Positions 1 to 6,077 of a stretch of 13,084 bases of DNA are shown piece by piece. The translations under genes were made by a program, and so were the position numbers. This DNA is from an uncultured bacterium. GTDB lineage: Bacteria > Planctomycetota > Phycisphaerae > Sedimentisphaerales > Anaerobacaceae. The stretch is taken from assembly GCA_913009865.1 (NCBI GenBank), contig CAJVYK010000039.1, positions 1 to 13,084 of the forward strand. The letters run 5' to 3'. Below the pieces are notes generated by a model. That model did not search any database, was not told where the DNA came from, and saw nothing but the letters and a program-made list of their open reading frames with translations. Every line of letters begins with the position of its first letter. The stretch's first letter is position 1.

Positions 1-1
1 T

Positions 2-73
2 GCACCTCCTTGTGTAATAAGGGTTTACGGGAAATTGTCAACTACCCCTTACATCGTCATACACAAGGAGTGC
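2..73. repeat. Large imperfect hairpin at window start
   Basis: Bases 2-16 pair with 60-73: fourteen base pairs with one bulged C at position 6 (arm core TCCTTGTGTA against TACACAAGGA). A second stem inside, 18-23 (TAAGGG) with 46-51 (CCCTTA), extends the structure. No T-run follows, so it is not a standard intrinsic terminator. It may be the end of a small palindromic element or a structured 3' end of a gene lying before the window. The window edge prevents a decision. Confidence 0.55.
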
Positions 74-218
74 GCCTTGAGTGAATTATCCTCCCGAAAT
101 ACTTTTCAAAAAACCCCTAAGTTTGAGAAAAAAGCTTTCCTTAAGTTTGCCGCCGGTCCGCTGATATACAGAATCGGGGCTGGTTCTGTAAAATTTCCAG
201 AAATACCAAGACGAAATT

Positions 219-248
219 TTGACATCGCCGCCACATTAAGCGTATAAT
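219..248 (+). promoter_or_regulatory. Consensus sigma-70 promoter of the WYL regulator
   Basis: The -35 hexamer TTGACA (219-224) and the -10 hexamer TATAAT (243-248) both match the sigma-70 consensus perfectly and are 18 bp apart. Transcription usually starts about seven bases after the -10 box, which here is base 255, the A of the downstream ATG. The mRNA would then have essentially no 5' leader, which fits the absence of room for a Shine-Dalgarno site between promoter and ORF. Confidence 0.75.
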
Positions 249-254
249 CATCGT

Positions 255-1229
255 ATGAAATCCAGCAGAATTAGCAGGGTTGTGCAGATTTTAACATCAT
301 TGCAAGCGGGAAAAAGTTATGCCGCTAACGACCTGGCGAAAATATTCGGAACGAGCCGGCGAACAATCTTCCGGGATTTGGAAGAGCTGCAGGCCATCGG
401 CGTACCATATCGTTACAATGCCAAAGCCGGCGGTTATACTATAGACCCTGAATTTTTCCTGCCGCCTATAGCCCTGAACCTGCAGGAGGCGCTGAGTCTG
501 CTTCTGCTGATTCACAAGACAGGGAGCCAAATCCAGTTGCCATTTAAGAATTCAGCGCTGCTGGCCGGCTTAAAAATCGAAAATAACCTGCCTGCTAAAA
601 TCAGACAATACTGTAATACAGCCCTGCAGAATATCTCTACGAAAGTTGGCGCCCAGGCACCGACAGAGCTGCTTGATAAAACCTTCGCACAATTACAAAA
701 AGCTATCACAAGTAAACGTAAAGTGAATATTCACTACCATTCGCTTTTCGAGAACAAAGTTATCGACATCGAACTATGTCCCTATCATCTGCTGTATAAC
801 CAGCGGGCATGGTATGTACTGGGCCTGTCCAGTTTACACAGGAGCGTCCGTACTTTCAAACTTAACCGTATCAAGGAATTAAAAAGCACAGAGAAATGCT
901 TCCTGGGCGGCGGGGATTTTGACTTAGCAGACTTTCTCGGCAGGGCATGGTCAATGATACCGGAAGGTAGAATCTATAATGTCAAGTTGCGGTTCCTGCC
1001 CAGAGTAGCTGAGAATGTCGCTGAGGTGCAATGGCACAGTACACAAAAAGTCACGCGAAACAGCGATAACTCAGCCATCATCGAGTTTCGAGTTGACGGA
1101 CTTGGTGAAATAACCTGGTGGATACTCGGCTACGGCGACCAGGTCCAGATACTGGCTCCTAAGGCCCTTAGAAACAAAGTCCTGGAGACGGCTAAAAATA
1201 TGATTAAGCTCAATGAGAAAAGTGGATAA
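255..1229 (+). CDS. WYL-domain transcriptional regulator (HTH-WYL-WCX)
   Basis: A 324-residue DNA-binding regulator with the YafY/PafBC-like layout. Residues 5-60 form a winged helix-turn-helix (AKIFGTSRRTIFRDLEEL around 28-45, with wing GGYTI at 59-63). Residues 155-210 form the WYL domain, with W186-Y187 in RAWYVLGL and the conserved FKLNRIKEL at 201-209. Residues 240-318 look like the C-terminal WCX extension. In this family WYL binds a ligand or nucleic acid and tunes DNA binding; several members respond to DNA damage or control defence loci. The target here cannot be read from sequence. The ATG at 255 is the first plausible start and coincides with the predicted transcription start. Its stop codon lies inside the left arm of the origin-like inverted repeat. 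It is alone on its transcript; the next gene, dnaN, follows after 439 bases. Confidence 0.9.
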   Translation: MKSSRISRVVQILTSLQAGKSYAANDLAKIFGTSRRTIFRDLEELQAIGVPYRYNAKAGGYTIDPEFFLPPIALNLQEALSLLLLIHKTGSQIQLPFKNSALLAGLKIENNLPAKIRQYCNTALQNISTKVGAQAPTELLDKTFAQLQKAITSKRKVNIHYHSLFENKVIDIELCPYHLLYNQRAWYVLGLSSLHRSVRTFKLNRIKELKSTEKCFLGGGDFDLADFLGRAWSMIPEGRIYNVKLRFLPRVAENVAEVQWHSTQKVTRNSDNSAIIEFRVDGLGEITWWILGYGDQVQILAPKALRNKVLETAKNMIKLNEKSG

Positions 1230-1341
1230 GCTGTTAATAAACCAGTTAGTTCCTATAACAATTAGTATATCAATACTGCTAAACAACTTCGGCTGTTAGT
1301 CCCGCTAAGTAAATTCACGCATAATCTAACAGCTTATCCAC
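1222..1341. repeat. 15-bp perfect inverted repeat carrying the two DnaA boxes
   Basis: GTGGATAAGCTGTTA at 1222-1236 is the exact reverse complement of TAACAGCTTATCCAC at 1327-1341, with a 90-base spacer. Each arm contains a DnaA box plus six further shared bases, so the repeat is longer than two boxes alone would explain. The left arm overlaps the end and stop codon of the WYL gene. Confidence 0.8.
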
Positions 1342-1430
1342 AAAAAATCTCGGGCATATATCGGCCTTAACGGCTTGATATATAAAATGTTAGGTGTCGC
1401 CTCTATCAGAAACGTAACAATTTTACAGTC

Positions 1431-1480
1431 TATATGACTACTAATACTATTGTTTATATATTCTTAATATAATAGTTAAC
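1431..1480. other. AT-rich tract, possible duplex unwinding element
   Basis: Only 8 of 50 bases are G or C, far below the flanking genes. The bottom strand reads 3'-GAT-GAT-TAT-GAT-5' across 1438-1449, which resembles the DnaA-trio motif. The nearest perfect DnaA box, however, is about 95 bases away rather than adjacent, so the trio match is weak. The tract also holds the TATAAT at 1468-1473, which may simply be a dnaN promoter. Confidence 0.35.
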
Positions 1481-1553
1481 GTCGCCCGCAAAAGTACATT
1501 GCCCAAAGATTAAACATTTATATGTGAGCTTTACCTATCTGAAACCGCCCACT

Positions 1554-1607
1554 ACCAAAACGTCAATCTTTTTTGCGAAAAAAGATTGTGGGTACGGACC
1601 TTTTGGT
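1554..1607. repeat. Nested hairpin upstream of dnaN
   Basis: The inner stem is perfect: 1564-1574 (CAATCTTTTTT) pairs with 1578-1588 (AAAAAAGATTG) around a GCG loop. It is enclosed by a second pair, ACCAAAA at 1554-1560 with TTTTGGT at 1601-1607. The structure lies 61 bases before the dnaN ATG. It could shape the 5' leader of the dnaN message or act as an origin-associated cruciform. The A/T tracts flank a short loop rather than follow a GC stem, so it is not a typical terminator. Confidence 0.7.
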
Positions 1608-1668
1608 GTAAACTACAGTGTTATTTTAACCCTTTTGACGCTCGTATTTTGATGCTTAGAGGTTTATT

Positions 1669-2775
1669 ATGAAAGTAAATTTTAATAGAGCTGCTCTTGC
1701 AGAGGCCTTGGGTTTGTTAACGTCTGTTGTGCCAGGCCGAACGCCCAAGCCGATATTACGCTGTGTGCAAATTACCGCCGGCGAAAAAGACGTTCGGATT
1801 TGCGCTACAGACCTGGAGGTCGGTATCAGCTATCTGGTTTCTGAGGTTACTGTCGATAGAGCCGGCGAGGTTATTGTCCCGGTTGACCGGCTGGCGGCTA
1901 TCGTGCGTGAAAGTGTTGACGAAGTGCTGTTATTACAGGCGGAGGAAGGTGCCTGTAAAATCCAGGGAGCCGACAGTCACTTTACAATTTACGGTCATGA
2001 GCCGGGCCAATACCCGGTAGTCCCGGGTTTCGAGGGCAAAGCTGATATAGAAATCGGCTTGCAGGACCTTCAAGCCGGCATTGAACAATGTCTGTTTGCC
2101 ACGGCTAAAGAGAGCACTCGCTATGCACTTAACGGTATACTTTGGGAAATTAAGGACAAGAGACTGCTGTTGGTTGCCACCGACGGCAGGCGATTGGCAC
2201 GTACCAGGGTCAACCTGACCTCGGCCCCGGATGAGCAGACAGCGGCAGTAAAGATAATAGTGCCGGCTAAAACGATGGCTTTGCTGGATAAAATCGGCAG
2301 CAGTGATAAAGATATCGTTGCCGTTAAGCTCGCTGATAACCAGATACTGATTAGCTGCGCTAACGTGGTGATAAGCTCGAATCTTGTCGAAGGCAATTTC
2401 CCGCAATACGAGGATATAATCCCGACCGATTACGATAAGAAGCTGACACTGTCGACCGAGGCGGTATTAAGTGCAGTTCGCCGTTCAGCGTTGCTGACAA
2501 GTGAGGAGTCCAGAGGAATTAGATTATCAATAGGCAAGAAGACGCTGGTGTTTTCCTGCAGAGCGCCGGAGACCGGCGATGCGCAAATTGAGATGCCTAT
2601 CGATTATAAGGGTGAGCCAATCGAGATTGGCTTTAATCCACAGTTTTTTATAGATGTCTTACGAGTTATACAAACAGCGGAATTCGAGCTGGAGTTGGGT
2701 CAGACGGACAGGCCGGGTCTGATAAAAAGCGGAAAAGACTTCCTTTACGTCCTGATGCCAATCAATCTGGGTTAG
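1669..2775 (+). CDS. dnaN: DNA polymerase III beta subunit (sliding clamp)
   Basis: A 368-residue clamp, very close to the usual ~366. It forms the ring that tethers DNA polymerase III to DNA and docks other replication and repair proteins. Three clamp domains are recognisable: an N-terminal MKVNF start with the TDLEVGI segment near residue 47; a middle domain with STRYALNGILWE and the hallmark TDGRRLAR from T171; and a C-terminal domain with EGNFPQYEDIIP and the final YVLMPINLG. The ATG at 1669 is preceded by AGAGG (1658-1662) at six bases, a good ribosome binding site. It is the first gene of a dnaN, dciA-like, gyrB cluster. dnaA is not upstream; a WYL regulator and an origin-like gap are there instead. 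Confidence 0.98.
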   Translation: MKVNFNRAALAEALGLLTSVVPGRTPKPILRCVQITAGEKDVRICATDLEVGISYLVSEVTVDRAGEVIVPVDRLAAIVRESVDEVLLLQAEEGACKIQGADSHFTIYGHEPGQYPVVPGFEGKADIEIGLQDLQAGIEQCLFATAKESTRYALNGILWEIKDKRLLLVATDGRRLARTRVNLTSAPDEQTAAVKIIVPAKTMALLDKIGSSDKDIVAVKLADNQILISCANVVISSNLVEGNFPQYEDIIPTDYDKKLTLSTEAVLSAVRRSALLTSEESRGIRLSIGKKTLVFSCRAPETGDAQIEMPIDYKGEPIEIGFNPQFFIDVLRVIQTAEFELELGQTDRPGLIKSGKDFLYVLMPINLG

Positions 2776-2803
2776 CTCATATTCCGTCTCTCGTGCCAGA
2801 GGC

Positions 2804-2917
2804 AGCCGGGCACAAGCAGGTGGGCCGGATATAAACACTGTGGGCCGGATATAAACAGTATGGGCCGGACATAAACACTGTGGGCCGGACATAGCAAGTG
2901 GCCGGGCAAAAGGCAAA
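2804..2917. repeat. 20-bp tandem repeat between dnaN and dciA-like gene
   Basis: Four units of exactly 20 bp occupy 2821-2840, 2841-2860, 2861-2880 and 2881-2900; the first reads TGGGCCGGATATAAACACTG. The invariant core is TGGGCCGGA(T/C)ATA. Degenerate partial units flank the array (GCCGGGCACAAGCAGG at 2804-2819 and GCCGGGCAAAAGGC at 2901-2914, approximate edges). The array fills most of the 153-base gap inside an otherwise co-directional replication cluster. The unit length is not a multiple of three and the minus-strand ORFs across it are low complexity, so it is not read as coding. Possible roles are a protein-binding array, an mRNA stability element, or a variable-number tandem repeat. 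Confidence 0.9.
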
Positions 2918-2928
2918 AAACAATAATT

Positions 2929-3273
2929 ATGGACAAAGACGAACAACTATTGAGTGTCATCAGGTGGCGAAAAAAGCCGAAGCCAGGCAGAACCACCAGG
3001 TTAGGCGACGCCATCGAACAGCTTATGGAGACCTCGGTTTCACCACGGCAGGCCAGATTTGGGCCGGTAGCTGAACTGTGGAACCAACTGCTGCCGGCTG
3101 AACTTTGCCGACACTGTAAAATTGACGATATTTCCGGCGGCCAACTAAAAGTGCTGGTGGATTTACCGCCGTATATGCACGAACTGCGATTGTGTAGTCC
3201 GGAGCTTCTTGAGCAGTTGCGGCTGAAGTGTCCGCGGGCAGGAATAAAAGAAATCAAACTCGTTATCGGCTGA
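2929..3273 (+). CDS. DUF721 / DciA-like replication protein
   Basis: A 114-residue protein with the DUF721 pattern: an amphipathic N-terminal helix leading to VAELWNQLLPAELCRHCKI (residues 47-65), then GGQLKVLVDLPPYMHELRLCSPELLEQL (70-97) and a final IKEIKLVIG strand. DciA, the founding DUF721 family member, works with the replicative helicase DnaB in bacteria lacking DnaC or DnaI. Many bacteria keep a DUF721 gene between dnaN or recF and gyrB, as here, and the position strongly supports the call. The basic stretch RWRKKPKPGR at 12-21 could contact DNA. The ATG at 2929 has no clear Shine-Dalgarno; the leader is A-rich instead. It ends 43 bases before the preferred gyrB start and is probably co-transcribed. 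Confidence 0.8.
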   Translation: MDKDEQLLSVIRWRKKPKPGRTTRLGDAIEQLMETSVSPRQARFGPVAELWNQLLPAELCRHCKIDDISGGQLKVLVDLPPYMHELRLCSPELLEQLRLKCPRAGIKEIKLVIG

Positions 3274-3316
3274 ACATTTCTCGATTAAAAAACTAAAAGC
3301 AAAGGGGTTGCACAGA

Positions 3317-5767
3317 GTGACAGCTGCAGGTGAAAAGTTGATAAAAGAACACAAATATGACGCAAGTAACATAAAGATACTCGAGGGTTTGGAGGCGGTG
3401 CGCAAACGGCCGGATATGTATATCGGCGACCGCGGAAGTGGAGGACTGCACCATCTGGTCTATGAGGTGTTAGACAACTCCATCGATGAAGCACTGGCTG
3501 GATATTGTGATAATGTGACCGTGCATATCCAGGTCGACGGCAGCTGCACAATCGAGGATAATGGCCGAGGAATACCGGTCGAACTGCATAAAGAAGCGAA
3601 AACCAGCGCCCTGGAGGTTGTGCTCACAACTCTGCACGCCGGCGGTAAGTTTGACAGCGACAGTTACAAGGTGGCAGGCGGTCTGCACGGCGTAGGTGTC
3701 AGCGTGGTTAACGCCCTCAGTGAATGGCTCGAAGCCGATGTCTATCGTGATGGAAAGCATTATCACTTCGAGTGCATCAGGGGTGCCGCCAAAGGACGGG
3801 TGAAGAAAATCGGCGCCAGCGACAAGCGCGGTACGAAAATATCCTTCAAGCCGGACGAAGAAATATTCGGCGACGCTGAGTTCGGATACGATACACTGCT
3901 GAAACGAATACGGGAGATGGCATATCTCAGCGGGGGACTGCAGATTACCTTCAGGGATGATAGAAATAACAAGAAAGAAGTCTTCAAGTTCGACGACGGC
4001 ATCAAGGCCTTCGTTAAACACCTGAACGAGGGAAAAGAGACCCTGCACAAGGACGTTATCTTTTTCGCCAGGCAGGATAATGAAGCGATGCTGAGCTGCG
4101 AAGTAGCTATGCAGTACAACAACGGGTATACCGAAAATGTGCTGGTCTTCGCCAACAACATCCGCAATATCGATGGCGGCACACACCTTTCGGGCTTTAG
4201 AACCGCTCTGACGCGCACAATGAACTATTATGCCAAAAATAATAATCTGCTGAAGAACGGCCAGGTTACCACCGGCGATGACCTGCGGGAGGGTTTAACT
4301 GCGGTAGTGGCGGTAAAGCTGGCCGACCCACACTTCGAAGCACAGACAAAAGTGCGACTGACCAATCCGGAGGTGGGCAGTTTCGTCGAGACCACCGTTA
4401 ACGAGCAGTTGGGCCATTACCTCGAAGAGCATCCCGCCGAGACAAAACGGATTTTGAATAAGGCGATTCAGGCCGCCGCAGCAAGGGAGGCAGCCAGAAA
4501 GGCGCGTGAATTGACAAGGCGCAAAGGTGCGCTGAGCGGCTCTAACCTGCCCGGCAAGTTGTGGGACTGTGCGAGCAAGCAAAAAGCGTCCACCGAGATT
4601 TTCGTTGTGGAAGGAGATTCAGCCGGCGGCTCGGCGAAGGCCGGCAGAGATAGAAATATCCAGGCAATCCTGCCGTTGAAAGGAAAAATCCTCAACGTCG
4701 AAAAGGCCCGGCTGGAAAAAATGCTCGCACACGAAGAAATCAGAACCATCATAAGCGCCCTGGGAACCGGTATCGGTATCGACGAGTTTGATTTGAACAA
4801 GTGCAGATACGGCAAGATAATCTTAATGACAGACGCCGACATTGACGGCGCCCATATCCGAACACTGCTGCTGACCTTTTTCTTCAGGCAGATGCAGGAG
4901 TTGTTCCATAAGAGTATGATTTATATCGCCCAGCCGCCACTGTACGAAATCAAGGTTAAGGGGCGAAAGAAGTCTGAATATATTCTGAGCGAAAATCAAA
5001 TGCACAAGCGGATGATTACTCGCGGGCTGGAAGGCACAGAGCTTGTCTTCAGGGATGGAAAAAAGGGTGAAAAGACGCGGAAAGTATCGGACAAACAGCT
5101 TGCAGGTCTTGTAAAAGACCTCGCTGAAATCGAACGCACCATAGCTGTCCTGAGCAGGCGTGGAATCAAGTTTACCGACTTCGTGCAGGCCTATTATGAC
5201 GGCGCCCGGCTTCCGCAGTTCCGTATCTGTGTCGAAGGCCAGGAGGAGGTTTATTACGACAAGGCCGAGTACGAAAAACGCCTCAATGAGTTGAATGAGA
5301 GCGTCAAAACCGAGGATGAAGAAGCGATTGTCGGCGAGGACCTCCATGAGGTGGCTCGAATCAATCAGATAAACGAAAAGCTCAAGGCCGACTTCGGGCT
5401 GGACATAAAGGATTTCCTGTTAAAGCCGGCTAAAACCGTTTCCGGCGAATCTCTACCGACCAAGTTCGGCCTAATCAACGGTCAGGAGAAATACGACGTC
5501 GCCTCCCTGGGGGATATCTGCGCCGGTATAAGACAGATTGGCGGCAAAGGAATTGAGATAAAACGTTTCAAAGGTCTGGGCGAGATGAACGCCGACCAGT
5601 TGTGGGATACGACGATGAACCCTGCCACGCGGACTTTGCTGAAAGTGGCGCTCGATGATGCCGGCGAAGCTGACAGACTATTCAGTATATTAATGGGCGA
5701 CGATGTGGAGAAACGGCGAAACTTTATCCAGGAACACGCCCTCGAAGTACAAAACCTCGACGTTTAA
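3317..5767 (+). CDS. gyrB: DNA gyrase subunit B
   Basis: The ATPase and TOPRIM subunit of DNA gyrase, which introduces negative supercoils with GyrA. The preferred GTG start at 3317 gives 816 residues, with AAAGGGG at 3301-3307 nine bases upstream. A TTG at 3308 would add three residues but abuts that site. The GHKL ATPase has DNSIDEAL, DNGRGIP from D81 and GGLHGVGV from G121. The transducer and TOPRIM parts show EGDSAGGSAKAGRDR from E432 and the metal-binding D506-A-D508-I-D510-G. The C-terminal region holds KRFKGLGEMNADQLWDTTM and ends EVQNLDV. The length and the long segment between TOPRIM and the C-terminal motif match the Proteobacteria-type GyrB with its extra ~165-residue insertion. 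It closes the replication cluster. A decayed copy of its last ~40 bases lies at 7301-7345. Confidence 0.97.
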   Translation: MTAAGEKLIKEHKYDASNIKILEGLEAVRKRPDMYIGDRGSGGLHHLVYEVLDNSIDEALAGYCDNVTVHIQVDGSCTIEDNGRGIPVELHKEAKTSALEVVLTTLHAGGKFDSDSYKVAGGLHGVGVSVVNALSEWLEADVYRDGKHYHFECIRGAAKGRVKKIGASDKRGTKISFKPDEEIFGDAEFGYDTLLKRIREMAYLSGGLQITFRDDRNNKKEVFKFDDGIKAFVKHLNEGKETLHKDVIFFARQDNEAMLSCEVAMQYNNGYTENVLVFANNIRNIDGGTHLSGFRTALTRTMNYYAKNNNLLKNGQVTTGDDLREGLTAVVAVKLADPHFEAQTKVRLTNPEVGSFVETTVNEQLGHYLEEHPAETKRILNKAIQAAAAREAARKARELTRRKGALSGSNLPGKLWDCASKQKASTEIFVVEGDSAGGSAKAGRDRNIQAILPLKGKILNVEKARLEKMLAHEEIRTIISALGTGIGIDEFDLNKCRYGKIILMTDADIDGAHIRTLLLTFFFRQMQELFHKSMIYIAQPPLYEIKVKGRKKSEYILSENQMHKRMITRGLEGTELVFRDGKKGEKTRKVSDKQLAGLVKDLAEIERTIAVLSRRGIKFTDFVQAYYDGARLPQFRICVEGQEEVYYDKAEYEKRLNELNESVKTEDEEAIVGEDLHEVARINQINEKLKADFGLDIKDFLLKPAKTVSGESLPTKFGLINGQEKYDVASLGDICAGIRQIGGKGIEIKRFKGLGEMNADQLWDTTMNPATRTLLKVALDDAGEADRLFSILMGDDVEKRRNFIQEHALEVQNLDV

Positions 5768-5815
5768 TACTGTTATGCTGCTTATGCTGTAAAAATTGGT
5801 TTATATACCCAAAAA

Positions 5816-5954
5816 TTAAATATCAAAAATTAAAATGCAAAATGACAGATAAAAATTCAAAAAGAGCTTTACAAGCCAAAAAACGCGGTTTCGACAAAAT
5901 TGGGTCTGGTGCAACTTAAAAAGTACCAAAAAATTTTTGCATTTTGATATTTAA
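5816..5954. repeat. Imperfect AT-rich palindrome, REP/MITE-like
   Basis: TTAAATATCAAAA at 5816-5828 is the exact reverse complement of TTTTGATATTTAA at 5942-5954. Inside it, ATGCAAAA at 5835-5842 pairs with TTTTGCAT at 5935-5942, so the arms extend with a small bulge. The enclosed ~90 bases hold the less AT-rich GCGGTTTCGAC stretch. Paired arms around a unique core resemble short non-coding repeats scattered in some planctomycete and candidate-phylum genomes. Whether this is multicopy cannot be seen from one window. Confidence 0.6.
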
Positions 5955-5971
5955 TATAGCTAACGTAACTG

Positions 5972-6023
5972 CTTATCAACGAGAAATTAGCTTTGTTGCT
6001 AAACTCTAAGTAGCGTTGATAGG
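5972..6023 (+). promoter_or_regulatory. Two-part hairpin upstream of protease gene
   Basis: CTTATCAACG (5972-5981) pairs with CGTTGATAGG (6014-6023) at nine Watson-Crick positions plus one G-T. Inside, TTAGC (5987-5991) pairs with GCTAA (5998-6002) around a six-base loop, with three more pairs just outside that stem. It ends seven bases before a small ORF with its own AGGA. It could be a leader RNA structure controlling the protease gene, or an operator. No T-run follows. Confidence 0.45.
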
Positions 6024-6029
6024 ATTAAA

Positions 6030-6077
6030 ATGCGTTCCACAGTAATACTCGGCGGAGAAGACCGGTGGGTGAAATGA
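6030..6077 (+). CDS. Possible 15-codon leader ORF overlapping the protease start region
   Basis: ATG at 6030 with AGGA (6021-6024) five bases upstream opens a 15-codon frame (MRSTVILGGEDRWVK). Its TGA at 6075-6077 overlaps the second candidate ATG (6074) of the protease gene as ATGA, the classic layout for translational coupling. ORFs this short arise easily by chance, and no composition evidence supports it, so it is offered only as a possible leader peptide. Confidence 0.2.
   Translation: MRSTVILGGEDRWVK

Larger units (their letters stand above)
1221..1668. other. Candidate replication origin region upstream of dnaN
   Basis: This stretch has no convincing gene. A perfect DnaA box, TTATCCACA, lies at 1334-1342; a one-mismatch box (TTATCCACT on the minus strand) lies at 1221-1229. 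The two sit in perfect 15-bp inverted arms. Bases 1431-1480 are only 16 % GC (8 of 50) and could serve as an unwinding element. A nested hairpin lies at 1554-1607 just before dnaN. A perfect -10-like TATAAT at 1468-1473 has no good -35 partner. Two boxes are few for a bacterial oriC, and dnaA is not adjacent, so this is a candidate only. The alternative is a regulated dnaN promoter region bound by DnaA. Confidence 0.45.
5768..6064. other. Gene-free gap between gyrB and protease gene
   Basis: Just under 300 bases with no plausible gene beyond a 15-codon leader ORF. It is very AT-rich in its first two thirds and holds two palindromic structures, described separately. No GC-stem-plus-T-run terminator for gyrB was found, and no promoter with both hexamers near consensus was found for the protease gene. 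Confidence 0.7.

Noticed and set aside
35..247. A 70-codon plus-strand frame before the WYL gene
   Set aside because: TTG start without ribosome binding site, no recognisable family, and it runs through the hairpin at 2-73 and the sigma-70 promoter at 219-248.
1276..1298. Hairpin with TTCG loop downstream of the WYL gene as its terminator
   Set aside because: The stem has an internal A-C mismatch and no T-run follows.
1438..1449. DnaA-trio-like motif as proof of an origin
   Set aside because: Three of four triplets fit, but it is about 95 bases from the nearest perfect DnaA box, whereas trios normally lie next to one; chance matches in AT-rich DNA are common.
2615..2632. Perfect 7-bp hairpin AGCCAAT-CGAG-ATTGGCT inside dnaN
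   Set aside because: It lies within conserved clamp coding sequence and is explained by codon content; no T-run or regulatory context.
3470..4186. A 238-codon minus-strand frame inside gyrB
   Set aside because: It is antisense to the conserved ATPase domain of gyrB; no family is recognisable.
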